This document shows positions 56,586 through 64,000 of a DNA stretch of 64,000 nt, piece after piece. Origin of the DNA: Nocardia exalbida NBRC 100660 (GTDB taxonomy: Bacteria; Actinomycetota; Actinomycetes; Mycobacteriales; Mycobacteriaceae). The stretch spans positions 231,827-295,826 of the forward strand of contig NZ_BAFZ01000061.1 in NCBI RefSeq assembly GCF_000308575.1. Direction: 5' to 3'. Made by a program: the position numbers and the translations under genes. Every line of letters starts with the position of its first letter. Within the stretch, counting starts at the first letter, position 1. The notes beneath the pieces are model-generated. The model saw only the letters and a list, made by a program, of their open reading frames with translations, searched no databases and had not been told where the DNA came from.

Positions 56586-57715
56586 GTGCGGCGAACGCCG
56601 TGGACGACCGAAGAGGGGACATGACAGTGGACAGGGCTCGGGCGACCGCGGTGGCACCGACCGGTATCCCCGGCGACAGCGCGAGCCGCCTCGGAGCGGT
56701 TCTGCCCCTCCGAGTGGCGCAGGTGATCCGGGAAAGCGACGATGCGGTATCGCTGGAGCTGGATGTCGTCATGGAGCGGCCCGATTCGATCGCCTACCGG
56801 CCGGGTCAGTTCCTGACGCTGCGGATACCGAGCGAGCTGACGGGCTCGGTGAGCCGCTGCTACTCCTTGTCGAGTGCGCCGCACGAGCAGGGTCCGCTGA
56901 AGGTCACCGTCAAGCGAACCCCCGGCGGATACGCATCGAACTGGTTGTGCGACAACGCGACAGTGGGCATGGTTCTCGACGCGCTGCCGCCCGCGGGCGT
57001 CTTCACCCCCGCGTCGCTCGACGACGACCTGCTGTTGTTCGCGGCGGGCAGTGGCATCACCCCGGTGCTGTCGATCCTGAAATCGGTGCTGGCGGCCGGG
57101 TCCGGGCACTGCACGCTGATCTACGCCAACCGCGATGAGCGCTCGGTGATCTTCGCCGCCGAGCTCGCCGACCTCTCCGCCCGGCATCCCGGCCGCTCGG
57201 TCGTGGTGCACTGGCTGGAGAGTGTGCAAGGGCTACCGAGCCGCGCGCAGCTCGCGGCGCTGGCCGGACCGTGGTCGGATCGCGAGGCGTTCGTCTGCGG
57301 TCCCGGTCCGTTCATGGACGCCGTCTCCGCCGCACTGATCGGGCTGGGGGCGCGCCGCGAGCGCGTGCACGTCGAGAAATTCGTGTCGCTCAACGGCAAT
57401 CCGTTCGACAGCGGCACACCTGAAGTCCTCGACTCCGGCGATCGCGCCACCGTGGCGGTGGATCTCGACGGCGAGACACGCGAACTTCCGTGGCCGCGCC
57501 AGCAGGTGCTGCTCGACGTCCTGCTGGCCAACGGACTGGAAGCGCCCTACTCCTGCCGCGAGGGCGCTTGCAGCGCGTGCACCTGCCGGATCGTTTCGGG
57601 GCGGGTGGAAATGCGGCACAACGAAGTTCTCGACGAGGCCGATCTGGCCGAGGGGTACGTGCTGGCCTGCCAGGCGGTCCCGATCACCGACACGGTGCAA
57701 GTCACCTATTCCTGA
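56582..57715 (+). CDS. kshB: 3-ketosteroid 9alpha-hydroxylase reductase (KshB-like)
   Basis: The 377-residue reductase has a flavin domain with YRPGQFLTLRIP and RCYSLSSAPHEQG, an NAD-binding domain with FAAGSGITPVLSILKSVL and VCGPGPFMDA, and a C-terminal plant-type [2Fe-2S] cluster CREGACSACTCRIVSG, completed by a later Cys in LACQAV. This is the KshB/HmpX layout. It passes electrons from NADH to KshA. GTG 56582 overlaps the small Cys gene. About 30 residues precede the core; an internal GTG or ATG (56621) might be the true start. It lies 16 bases before the HsaC-like gene. Confidence 0.92.
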   Translation: MSAANAVDDRRGDMTVDRARATAVAPTGIPGDSASRLGAVLPLRVAQVIRESDDAVSLELDVVMERPDSIAYRPGQFLTLRIPSELTGSVSRCYSLSSAPHEQGPLKVTVKRTPGGYASNWLCDNATVGMVLDALPPAGVFTPASLDDDLLLFAAGSGITPVLSILKSVLAAGSGHCTLIYANRDERSVIFAAELADLSARHPGRSVVVHWLESVQGLPSRAQLAALAGPWSDREAFVCGPGPFMDAVSAALIGLGARRERVHVEKFVSLNGNPFDSGTPEVLDSGDRATVAVDLDGETRELPWPRQQVLLDVLLANGLEAPYSCREGACSACTCRIVSGRVEMRHNEVLDEADLAEGYVLACQAVPITDTVQVTYS

Positions 57716-57731
57716 GGAGTACGACGAATCA

Positions 57732-58619
57732 ATGGCTGATATCGCCTCGCTCGGCTATGTCCGGATCGCCGTCGCCGATGTGGCGGCCTGGCGGGCCTTC
57801 GCGTTCGACGTTCTGGGCTTCGCGCAGGGCACCGGCCCGAATCCGGACAGTCTGTACCTGCGGATGGACGAGCATGCCTACCGCTTCGAACTCGTTCCCG
57901 CGCAACAGGACCGCGTGCTCGCCGTCGGCTGGGAGGTGCGCGACTACCGCGCCCTGGCCCGGGTGCGGCACACGCTGGAGCGGGCGGGCGTGGCTGTCGC
58001 ACCGCTTGCCCGGGATCAGGCCGATGCCCTGCGGGTGGAAGAGGTCTTCACCTTCACCGATCCCGCCGGGTTCACCGTCGAGGTCTTCCACGGCCCGGTG
58101 CTCGATCACAGCCCGGCCGTGACCGCGCACGGCAACCGCTTCGTGACGGCCGGATCGGGGCTCGGACATGTCGTGCTGCCGGTGCCCGACCTCGAGGAGG
58201 CGAACCGCTTCTACTGCGAGGTGCTCGGATTCCTGCCCCGCGGCTCGTTCCGGGTGCCCACCCCGCCCGAGGTGGGCCCGATTCGCGTGCGATTCCTCGG
58301 CGTCAACCGGCGTCACCACAGCCTCGCCCTGATCCCCGGCACCCGCTCCGACGGTCCGGGCCTTGTGCACATCATGGTCGAGGTCGACGAACTCGACGCC
58401 GTCGGTCGCGCGCTGGACCGGGTCATGCGGGCCGGCTATCCGTTGTCGTCGACCCTGGGCCGCCACACCAACGACAAGATGATCTCCTTCTACGTTCGCA
58501 CACCCGGTGGCTGGGATCTCGAATACGGCACCGAGGGCATGCTGGTCGACGAATCCACCTACACCGCGGAGGAGATCACCGCGGACAGCTACTGGGGCCA
58601 CGAATGGTCTCGGAGCTGA
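57732..58619 (+). CDS. hsaC: HsaC-like extradiol dioxygenase
   Basis: The 295-residue type I extradiol dioxygenase has two VOC domains (N-terminal about 1-130, catalytic 140-270). The iron ligands are His146 (GLGHVVLPV), His213 (GLVHIMVEV) and Glu264 (WDLEYG). His197 lies in RRHHSLALIP, and Tyr254 in SFYVRTPGG completes the fingerprint. HsaC cleaves the catechol 3,4-DHSA in ring A of steroid breakdown between HsaA and HsaD. The end, SYWGHEW, matches the family. ATG 57732 starts SLGYVRIAVADVAAWRAFA like known HsaC. It seems to be the last gene of the kshA-kshB-hsaC operon, perhaps with the small gene at 58681. Confidence 0.93.
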   Translation: MADIASLGYVRIAVADVAAWRAFAFDVLGFAQGTGPNPDSLYLRMDEHAYRFELVPAQQDRVLAVGWEVRDYRALARVRHTLERAGVAVAPLARDQADALRVEEVFTFTDPAGFTVEVFHGPVLDHSPAVTAHGNRFVTAGSGLGHVVLPVPDLEEANRFYCEVLGFLPRGSFRVPTPPEVGPIRVRFLGVNRRHHSLALIPGTRSDGPGLVHIMVEVDELDAVGRALDRVMRAGYPLSSTLGRHTNDKMISFYVRTPGGWDLEYGTEGMLVDESTYTAEEITADSYWGHEWSRS

Positions 58620-58680
58620 CCCGGCGGGGCGGCCACGCGGCGAGGACTTAGACTGGCGATTCGAGGAGGAAGGAACGCTG

Positions 58681-58827
58681 ATGAAGCGAAATCTGAACTG
58701 CCCCTGCGGAGAATCGATCGTCGGAACCGACGAGGATGATCTCGTGGCGAAGACGCAAGCGCACCTGGCGGACAAGCACCCCGGACACGACTACTCGCGC
58801 GACGAGATCCTGTTCATCGCGTACTGA
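58681..58827 (+). CDS. DUF1059-like small protein (48 aa)
   Basis: A 48-residue protein from ATG 58681 with an excellent ribosome site, GAGGAGGAAGGA. It starts MKRNLNCPCGESIVGTDEDD, then HLADKHPGHDYSRDEILF. The CPCG plus HLADKHPGH layout is that of DUF1059 family proteins and may bind zinc. Function is not known. It lies 61 bases after hsaC and may be cotranscribed. It converges on the TetR gene. Confidence 0.75.
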   Translation: MKRNLNCPCGESIVGTDEDDLVAKTQAHLADKHPGHDYSRDEILFIAY

Positions 58828-58854
58828 CCGAGAGCTCCGGGCGTGCCCGGAGCA

Positions 58855-59454
58855 TCACGGCCTCGGACGCAGACCCTCGATCATGTGCGTCGTGGTCTCG
58901 TCCAGCAGTTCGTCGGCGGCTTCCACGGCGATCACGCCCGAGCCGACGAAGGTGGCCAGGCCCTGCAGTGCGGCGACCGCGGACAGCGCGATGCGCCGCG
59001 GGTCGCCGGCGATCACCTCACCGCGCTGCTGCGCTTCGGCGATGAGGGCGACCGGCGTCGCGAACGCCGCGTCCACGGCTCGCGACATCACATCGCCCGC
59101 GGCAGGGCTGTGCCTGCGGGCGAACATGAGCGCCATGAGCGCGGAATTCTCGGTGGCGAATCGGAGATAGGTCCGGGTCAGAGCGCGGAAGCGCTCCTCG
59201 ATCGCTCTCCCGGCCGCGGTCTGTTCCAAGGCGGTGGCCAGACGCTGGAAGCCCGACACCGCGATGGCGTCGAGCAATGCCTGCTTGTCCTTGAAATGCC
59301 GGGTCGGAGCGGCATGACTGACTCCGACGTCACGGGCCAGCCCGCGTAGCGAAAGGCCGTCGACGCCGGACTCGCGCAGCGTCGCCTCGGCCCGCTGCAG
59401 CAGTTCGGCGCGCAGGTCGCCGTGGTGGTAGGACCGGCTTCGAGTGATCGGCAT
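58855..59454 (-). CDS. TetR family transcriptional regulator
   Basis: The 199-residue regulator from ATG 59454 has YHHGDLRAELLQRAEATLRESG and the helix-turn-helix LSLRGLARDVGVSHAAPTRHFKDKQALLDAI (about 35-65). The C-terminal domain is of the TetR_C_33-like helical type. It is divergent from the DUF3533 membrane protein gene, with palindromic sites between them, so it is probably the repressor of that gene. An upstream frame start at 59484 would lie inside the operator and is not preferred. Confidence 0.9.
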   Translation of the reverse strand: MPITRSRSYHHGDLRAELLQRAEATLRESGVDGLSLRGLARDVGVSHAAPTRHFKDKQALLDAIAVSGFQRLATALEQTAAGRAIEERFRALTRTYLRFATENSALMALMFARRHSPAAGDVMSRAVDAAFATPVALIAEAQQRGEVIAGDPRRIALSAVAALQGLATFVGSGVIAVEAADELLDETTTHMIEGLRPRP

Positions 59455-59476
59455 GGTGTTTGCAGGATAACAAAAT

Positions 59477-59510
59477 GTAGGCATTGCCTACTTTGTAGGC
59501 GGTGACTACA
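59477..59510. promoter_or_regulatory. Paired palindromic operators of the TetR/DUF3533 pair
   Basis: GTAGGC-ATT-GCCTAC (59477-59491) is a perfect 6+3+6 inverted repeat. A second one, TGTAG-N7-CTACA, lies at 59494-59510. The shared TGTAGGC half-site shows both belong to one regulator. The second site covers the GTG at 59502, so either that codon is not the start or binding directly blocks initiation. Confidence 0.65.
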
Positions 59511-60818
59511 TTTACTCGCATGACGGTTCGGACCTTCACCGCCCCGATCGCAGTGCTGACGGTGTTCGCGGCGCTGCTCGCCACCATGTACCTCGGCTAC
59601 GCGGGCAATACCGAGAAGAACTTGCACGACTTCCCGATCGCCTTGGTCGATCAGGACGTGGGTGACACGCTGGACGGCAAACCCGCCAACCTCGGCGCCC
59701 AGGTCACCGCCGCGCTGGTCGCCGGGATCCCGGCGGAGAAGATCGACCTGCGCGTCCTGGGCATCGCCGAGGCGCGCGAACAGTTGCGGGACGGCGAGGT
59801 GTACGGCGCCATCGTCATCCCGTCCGACTTCACCAAGCGTCTGGCCATTCTCGGCGCGGCCGCCGTGGTCCCCGGGGAGATCGAGCGGCCGGTGATCACG
59901 GTCCATACCAATCCGCGCATCGGTCCGTATACCACCGGCATCATGCAGCGCGTCGCCGATCGCGCGTTGAACCAGGTGGACCAGACCGTCGGCAAGAACC
60001 TGACCGGCCAGGTGAACGCCGCCCTCGCGGCGGGGCCGGGAGCGCCGGTCGAGCTCACCGGCGCGGCCAGGTTGATGCTCGCCGACCCGGTGCAGATCGT
60101 CACCGCGCCGTACCGCCCCATGGACGACGGTGCGGGCCAAGGCCTCGTCGCCTTCTTCTACACCTTGATCCTGCTGCTGGCGGGCTTCACCGGCGCCATG
60201 ATCATCCACACGCTCGTCGACTCGGTACTCGGTTTCACGCCGACCGAGTACGGTCCGTGGTTCGTCCACCAGCCGGCCACCGGGATCTCCCGATTCCGGA
60301 CACTGCTGGTGAAATGGGCGGTCGTCCTCACCGCGGCGCCGATCTTGTCCGGGATATTCCTCGCCGTGGCCGCCGCGTTGGGTGTTCCGCTGGGCAGCCC
60401 CCTGCTGTTGTGGCTCTACGGAGTACTCGCCATCGTCGCCGTCGGCGTCACCGCGCTGGCCGTCCTGGCCACCTTCGGCACCGCCGGACTGCTGGTCAAC
60501 CTGATCTTGTTCGTCGTCCTGGGCTTGCCGTCGTCGGCCGCCACGGTCCCGCTGGAGGCGACCCCGGCCTATATCGCGAAGCTGGCCGCCTTCGAGCCGA
60601 TGCACCAGATCTACCTGGCCGTGCGCGCCATCATGTTCTTCGACGCCCACGCCGGAGCCGGTTTGGGCCACGGGCTGTGGATGACGCTGCTCGGCCTCGG
60701 AATCGGACTGGTCCTCGGTGTCACGGCCACGTACGCCTACGACCGCCGTGGACTGCACCGCGCGACAGCGCCGCTCGGCAGTGCGCCTACCGTGGGCGCG
60801 CCCGCCGTCGCCGGATGA
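59502..60818 (+). CDS. DUF3533/YhgE-Pip-type membrane protein
   Basis: The 438-residue protein has one N-terminal membrane helix (about 11-32), a large extracytoplasmic domain with PIALVDQDVG, LREQ-like helices and GAIVIPSDFTKRL, and five or more helices at 195-420. This is the ABC-2 permease-like layout of DUF3533 and YhgE/Pip proteins. These are linked to export of lipids, toxins or drugs, without an ATPase of their own here. The start could be GTG 59502 or ATG 59520; neither has a good ribosome site, and a leaderless transcript is possible. Control by the divergent TetR is likely. Confidence 0.82.
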   Translation: MTTFTRMTVRTFTAPIAVLTVFAALLATMYLGYAGNTEKNLHDFPIALVDQDVGDTLDGKPANLGAQVTAALVAGIPAEKIDLRVLGIAEAREQLRDGEVYGAIVIPSDFTKRLAILGAAAVVPGEIERPVITVHTNPRIGPYTTGIMQRVADRALNQVDQTVGKNLTGQVNAALAAGPGAPVELTGAARLMLADPVQIVTAPYRPMDDGAGQGLVAFFYTLILLLAGFTGAMIIHTLVDSVLGFTPTEYGPWFVHQPATGISRFRTLLVKWAVVLTAAPILSGIFLAVAAALGVPLGSPLLLWLYGVLAIVAVGVTALAVLATFGTAGLLVNLILFVVLGLPSSAATVPLEATPAYIAKLAAFEPMHQIYLAVRAIMFFDAHAGAGLGHGLWMTLLGLGIGLVLGVTATYAYDRRGLHRATAPLGSAPTVGAPAVAG

Positions 60819-60832
60819 ACGGGTCCGGGCGA

Positions 60833-61135
60833 TCAGTCGCCGGTGGCGGCCAGGAGCGCGTCGAGCTTCTGCGGGTCGACGCCGAAGCCGGTGAGGCGAT
60901 TCAGCGGAATGGAGGCGATCATCCGCATCATGTCCACCCCGAGTGCCGAGGCGTCGCCCATGCTCTCGGACATGCCGCCGAACACGTCGGCCAGCGCGGC
61001 CGCCGCCCTCGGATCGGCGAAGGCCTCCCCGAGGGTCGACTCCGCCGTGATCGGGATCCGCAGTTCGTCTCCGGCGACGTCGACGGCCTGCAAACGCAAT
61101 GGTTGTACGACCCGGATGTGGACATGGCCGACCAC
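60833..61135 (-). CDS. Glycosidase-tail-like fragment or small protein
   Basis: The frame reads LRLQAVDVAGDELRIPITAE, then STLGEAFADPRAAAALADVF, DMMRMIASIPLNRLTGFGVD and PQKLDALLAATG. The last 60 residues look like the C-terminal helical tail found after the fibronectin-like domain in family 3 glycoside hydrolases (EDMPLRSLAxFSGGxLxxxxLDALL). No catalytic domain precedes it; the frame upstream to 61342 is antisense to the UPF0182 start and not protein-like. GTG 61135 is a possible start. It may be a relic or a free-standing small protein. Confidence 0.4.
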   Translation of the reverse strand: MVGHVHIRVVQPLRLQAVDVAGDELRIPITAESTLGEAFADPRAAAALADVFGGMSESMGDASALGVDMMRMIASIPLNRLTGFGVDPQKLDALLAATGD

Positions 61136-61271
61136 GTGGCGTACCTGTGGGAGCTGATCGAGCGCCCGGCCGAGCGGCCCGAACGGTTTTCCCCAGCCCG
61201 GTAGTATCGGACTCAGCGGTTTCGCGTCGGCCGTACCGTCATCGGCCGGGCGGTAGCCACGGGAGTGGGAA

Positions 61272-64000
61272 ATGAGCGCACGCGACGGCCCCAGCCTGCG
61301 GCGGTGGCATCGCAGCACCCGGGTGCTGGTGATCGCCGCCACGGCGTTCGTCGTGTCGTTGTTGATCGTGCCCCGGTTGATCAGGGGCTACGTCAGCTGG
61401 CTGTGGTTCGGTGAAGTCGGCTTCCGTGGCGTCTGGCTCACCGTGCTGCTCACGCGGTTGTCGCTGTTCTTCGTCGTCGCGCTCATCATCGGCGGCGTCC
61501 TGTTCATGGCGATGTGGCTCGCGTTCCGGTTCCGCCCGCTCTTCCTGCCGGAGTCCGGGGAAGAGGACAGCCTCCGGCCGTTCCGGGCGATGGTGATCCG
61601 GCGTCCGCGGCGGTTCGGTCTGGGTGTCGCTGTCACGGTGGGACTCGTCTGCGGCCTCGCCGCGCAGTCGAGCTGGATGACCGTCCAGCTGTTCGTCCAC
61701 GGCGGGTCGTTCGGTGTATCGGACCCGCAATTCGGGCACGATGTCGGGTTCTACGTCTTCGACCTGCCTTTCTACCGATTCGTCGTCAACTGGTTGTTCG
61801 TCGCCGTCCTGCTGGCCTTCGTCGCCGGGCTCGCGACGCACTACCTGCTCGGGGGGCTGCGGCTGTCGGGAAAGGCGGGCGGCCTGACCCACGCGGCCCG
61901 CGTCCAGCTCGCGGTACTCGCGGGCAGCTTCATCGTGTTGAAGGCGATCGCCTATTGGCTGGACCGGTATTCGCTGCTCTCCAGTAGCAGCAAGGAACCC
62001 ACCTTCGCGGGCCCGGGCTACACCGACATCAACGCGGTGCTGCCCGCTCGCCTGATTCTGTTCGCGATCGCGCTCATCTGCGCGGCGGCGGTCTTCGCCG
62101 CGATCGTGGTGCGGGATCTGCGGATCCCGGCGATGGCCGCCGCGCTGCTGCTGTTGTCGTCGATCTTGGTCGGAGCCGTCTGGCCGTTGGCCGTCGAGCA
62201 GTTCTCCGTCCGCCCGAACGCCGCCGACATGGAGCGCGCCTACATCGAACGCAATATCGCCGCTACCCGGCAGGCCTACGGGATCGGCGGCGACCGAGTC
62301 GAGTACCAGCCGTATTCCGGCGTCGGAACCAAGCCGCCGTCGGAGGTTCCCTCGGACGTCACGACGCTCGCCGACGTGCGTCTCCTGGACCCGAACGTGC
62401 TGTCCCGGACGTTCACCCAGCAGCAACAGCTGAAGAACTTCTACAGCTTCCCACCGCATCTGGACCTGGACCGTTACCGCATCGGTGGACAACTGCGCGA
62501 CTACGTGGTCGCGGCGCGGGAGCTGACGCCGAGCGCGCTGAGCGGTAACCAGCGCCATTGGGTCAACCGCCACACCGTCTACACGCACGGCAACGGGTTC
62601 GTCGCCGCACCGGCCAACCGGGTCAACGCGGCGGTCCGCGAGGCCGCGGGCGATGCCGCCAGCAGCAACAGCGGATACCCGATCTACGCGGTCGGCGACA
62701 TCGCCTCCCAAGCCGCCGGGCATCAGGTGATCCGAGTGGATCAGCCCCGCGTCTACTTCGGCGAAGTGATCGCCCATGCGAGTCCGGACTATGCCATTGT
62801 GGGCGGCGGCACGCAGCCACGCGAGTACGACACCGATACCACCACGTACACCTACACCGGTGCCGGTGGGGTCCCGATCGGGAAGTGGCTCGATCGCCTC
62901 GCCTTCGCCGCGACCTACACCGAGCGCAACATCGTCTTCTCCAAAGCGATCGGTCCCGGGTCGAAGATCATCTTCAATCGCGATCCGCGCCACCGCGTCG
63001 AACTCGTCGCACCGTGGCTGACCACCGACAACGATCCCTATCCCGCGGTGGTGGACGGCCGTATCGTCTGGATCGTCGACGCTTACACCTCGATCGACGG
63101 ATACCCCTACGCCAAACGCAGCTCGCTCGAAGCGCTCGAACCGGGTGACGATACCGACCGGGGATCGCCCCGGCAGGTCTCCTACGTGCGCAACTCCATC
63201 AAGGCCACCGTCGACGCCTACGACGGCACAGTGCGGCTCTACCAGATCGACCGGCAGGACCCGGTCCTGGCGGCCTGGATGAAGGTCTTCCCCGGCACGG
63301 TCGAACCCGAGGAATCGATCACCCCGCAACTGCGCGCCCACTTCCGGTATCCGGAGGACCTGTTCACGATCCAGCGCGAGATGCTCGCCAAATATCACGT
63401 CGACGAACCGCGGGAGTTCTTCACCACCAACGCTTTCTGGTCGGTACCCAGTGATCCCACCGTGGAGACCAACCCGCACCAACCGCCGTTCTACGTCCTA
63501 CTCGGTGGCCAAGGCAGCGCGGAGCCGTCGTTCCGGCTGGCCAGCGCGATGGTCGGCTACAACAGGGAATTCCTCTCCGCCTATGTCTCCGCCCGCTCCG
63601 ATCCCGAGAACTACGGCAAGATCACCGTCCTGCAACTGCCCACCGACACCCTCACCCAGGGGCCGCAGCAGATCCAGAACTCGATGATCTCCGACACCAG
63701 GGTGGCATCCGAGCGCACCCTGCTCGAGCGCTCGAACCGGATCCAATACGGCAATCTGCTCACCTTGCCGATCGCCGACGGCGGCGTGCTCTACGCCGAG
63801 CCACTGTTCACCGAGCGGATCTCGACGGCGCCGAACGCCTCGACCTTCCCGCAGCTGGCGCGGGTGCTGGTCAGTTATCGCGAACCCGGCACCGGCGGCG
63901 TCCTCGTGGGGTACGCGCCGACTCTCGCCGAGGCACTCGACCAGGTGTTCGGGCCCGGCACCGGCCGGCTCGCCACACCACCCGGCGGCGCCCGGTCGCG
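61272..64000 (+). CDS. UPF0182 family membrane protein, 3' end outside window
   Basis: From ATG 61272 the frame stays open to the right edge (about 909 codons). UPF0182 proteins have around 990 residues, so the C-terminus is missing. The N-terminal third has seven or more membrane helices (for example VLVIAATAFVVSLLIVPRLI, then YVSWLWFGEVGFRGVW and GFYVFDLPFYRFVVNWLF). The following extracytoplasmic part has SSSSKEPTFAGPGYTDINAV, NRHTVYTHGNGFVAAPANRV, YGTNAFW-like and WIVDAYTSIDGYPYAKRSSL-like segments characteristic of the family. Function is unknown; members are conserved across actinobacteria. The promoter lies in the gap after 61135. Confidence 0.92.
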   Translation, partial: MSARDGPSLRRWHRSTRVLVIAATAFVVSLLIVPRLIRGYVSWLWFGEVGFRGVWLTVLLTRLSLFFVVALIIGGVLFMAMWLAFRFRPLFLPESGEEDSLRPFRAMVIRRPRRFGLGVAVTVGLVCGLAAQSSWMTVQLFVHGGSFGVSDPQFGHDVGFYVFDLPFYRFVVNWLFVAVLLAFVAGLATHYLLGGLRLSGKAGGLTHAARVQLAVLAGSFIVLKAIAYWLDRYSLLSSSSKEPTFAGPGYTDINAVLPARLILFAIALICAAAVFAAIVVRDLRIPAMAAALLLLSSILVGAVWPLAVEQFSVRPNAADMERAYIERNIAATRQAYGIGGDRVEYQPYSGVGTKPPSEVPSDVTTLADVRLLDPNVLSRTFTQQQQLKNFYSFPPHLDLDRYRIGGQLRDYVVAARELTPSALSGNQRHWVNRHTVYTHGNGFVAAPANRVNAAVREAAGDAASSNSGYPIYAVGDIASQAAGHQVIRVDQPRVYFGEVIAHASPDYAIVGGGTQPREYDTDTTTYTYTGAGGVPIGKWLDRLAFAATYTERNIVFSKAIGPGSKIIFNRDPRHRVELVAPWLTTDNDPYPAVVDGRIVWIVDAYTSIDGYPYAKRSSLEALEPGDDTDRGSPRQVSYVRNSIKATVDAYDGTVRLYQIDRQDPVLAAWMKVFPGTVEPEESITPQLRAHFRYPEDLFTIQREMLAKYHVDEPREFFTTNAFWSVPSDPTVETNPHQPPFYVLLGGQGSAEPSFRLASAMVGYNREFLSAYVSARSDPENYGKITVLQLPTDTLTQGPQQIQNSMISDTRVASERTLLERSNRIQYGNLLTLPIADGGVLYAEPLFTERISTAPNASTFPQLARVLVSYREPGTGGVLVGYAPTLAEALDQVFGPGTGRLATPPGGARS

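Noticed and set aside
55205..58619. Reading the Rieske, reductase and extradiol genes as an aromatic (biphenyl-type) dioxygenase pathway
   Set aside because: The oxygenase has no beta subunit and its sequence follows KshA; the neighbours are KshB and HsaC types and KstD is nearby. The steroid reading explains all of them.
1..64000. tRNA, rRNA, CRISPR, insertion sequences, prophage
   Set aside because: I looked for cloverleaf-like GG-TTCGA-TCC patterns, spaced repeats, transposase motifs and integrases while reading and saw none. A profile search would be needed to exclude short or diverged cases.

Overview
The window comes from a very GC-rich actinobacterium. Third codon positions are almost all G or C, GTG starts are common, and genes are often joined by ATGA or GTGA overlaps. 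The gene families (UPF0182, DUF3556, TIGR04222, FadD-type ligases, an acyl-CoA carboxylase beta subunit and a steroid ring-degradation set of the KstD/Ksh/Hsa type) fit a mycolate-containing actinomycete. Nocardia is my best guess and a Rhodococcus or Mycobacterium relative is possible; this is inference from family content. I saw no rRNA, tRNA, CRISPR array, insertion sequence or phage.

Layout. 1-6.7 kb holds general functions: a truncated unknown gene, YjbR, an acyl-CoA carboxylase beta subunit, a lipase-maturation-factor-like membrane protein, a MscS channel, a phosphodiesterase and two tiny membrane proteins. 6.7-8.9 kb is a translationally coupled trio: a TIGR04222 membrane protein ending in a Gly/Cys-rich tail, a DUF692 multinuclear iron oxygenase and a small partner protein. 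It looks like a peptide-modification module. 9-15.2 kb has a PucR regulator divergent from an acyl-CoA ligase / DUF3556 / carotenoid-desaturase-like operon. 16.4-24.3 kb is a tightly coupled reverse operon (diiron-type hydroxylase, ferredoxin reductase, aldehyde dehydrogenase, Baeyer-Villiger-type flavoprotein, SDR, FadD) with a divergent TetR gene and candidate operators. It resembles a lipid-oxidation operon of the mymA kind.

27-58.8 kb is an accessory steroid-catabolism region. It contains homologues of KstD (31.6 kb), HsaA and HsaD (47.2-49.2 kb), HsaB (54.6 kb), KshA and KshB (55.2-57.7 kb) and HsaC (57.7 kb). Three SDRs resemble 3alpha/20beta-hydroxysteroid dehydrogenases, and there is a second KstD-like flavoprotein, an LLM flavoprotein, a FadD3-like ligase and a RibBA that could raise flavin supply. 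Together these would introduce the 1,2-double bond, hydroxylate C9 and open rings B and A down to the HsaD hydrolysis step. HsaEFG, side-chain beta-oxidation genes, Mce4 and KstR are absent from the window. PadR and IclR regulators sit inside the region. Two different sequence motifs recur in its promoters, one at a near-constant distance from five start codons.

The cluster is interrupted by two kinds of material. 34.9-36.7 kb holds three small unknown reverse genes and three decayed genes (an XRE regulator joined by deletion to a 2'-5' RNA ligase tail, and a frameshifted gene). 38.6-45.5 kb holds a PPDK-like ATP-grasp protein, two PtpB-type phosphatases flanking a scrap of NRPS adenylation domain, and an unusual NAD-binding/PEP-utilising fusion. 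The right end has a TetR/DUF3533 exporter-like pair with palindromic operators, a glycosidase-tail-like fragment and a UPF0182 membrane protein that runs off the window.
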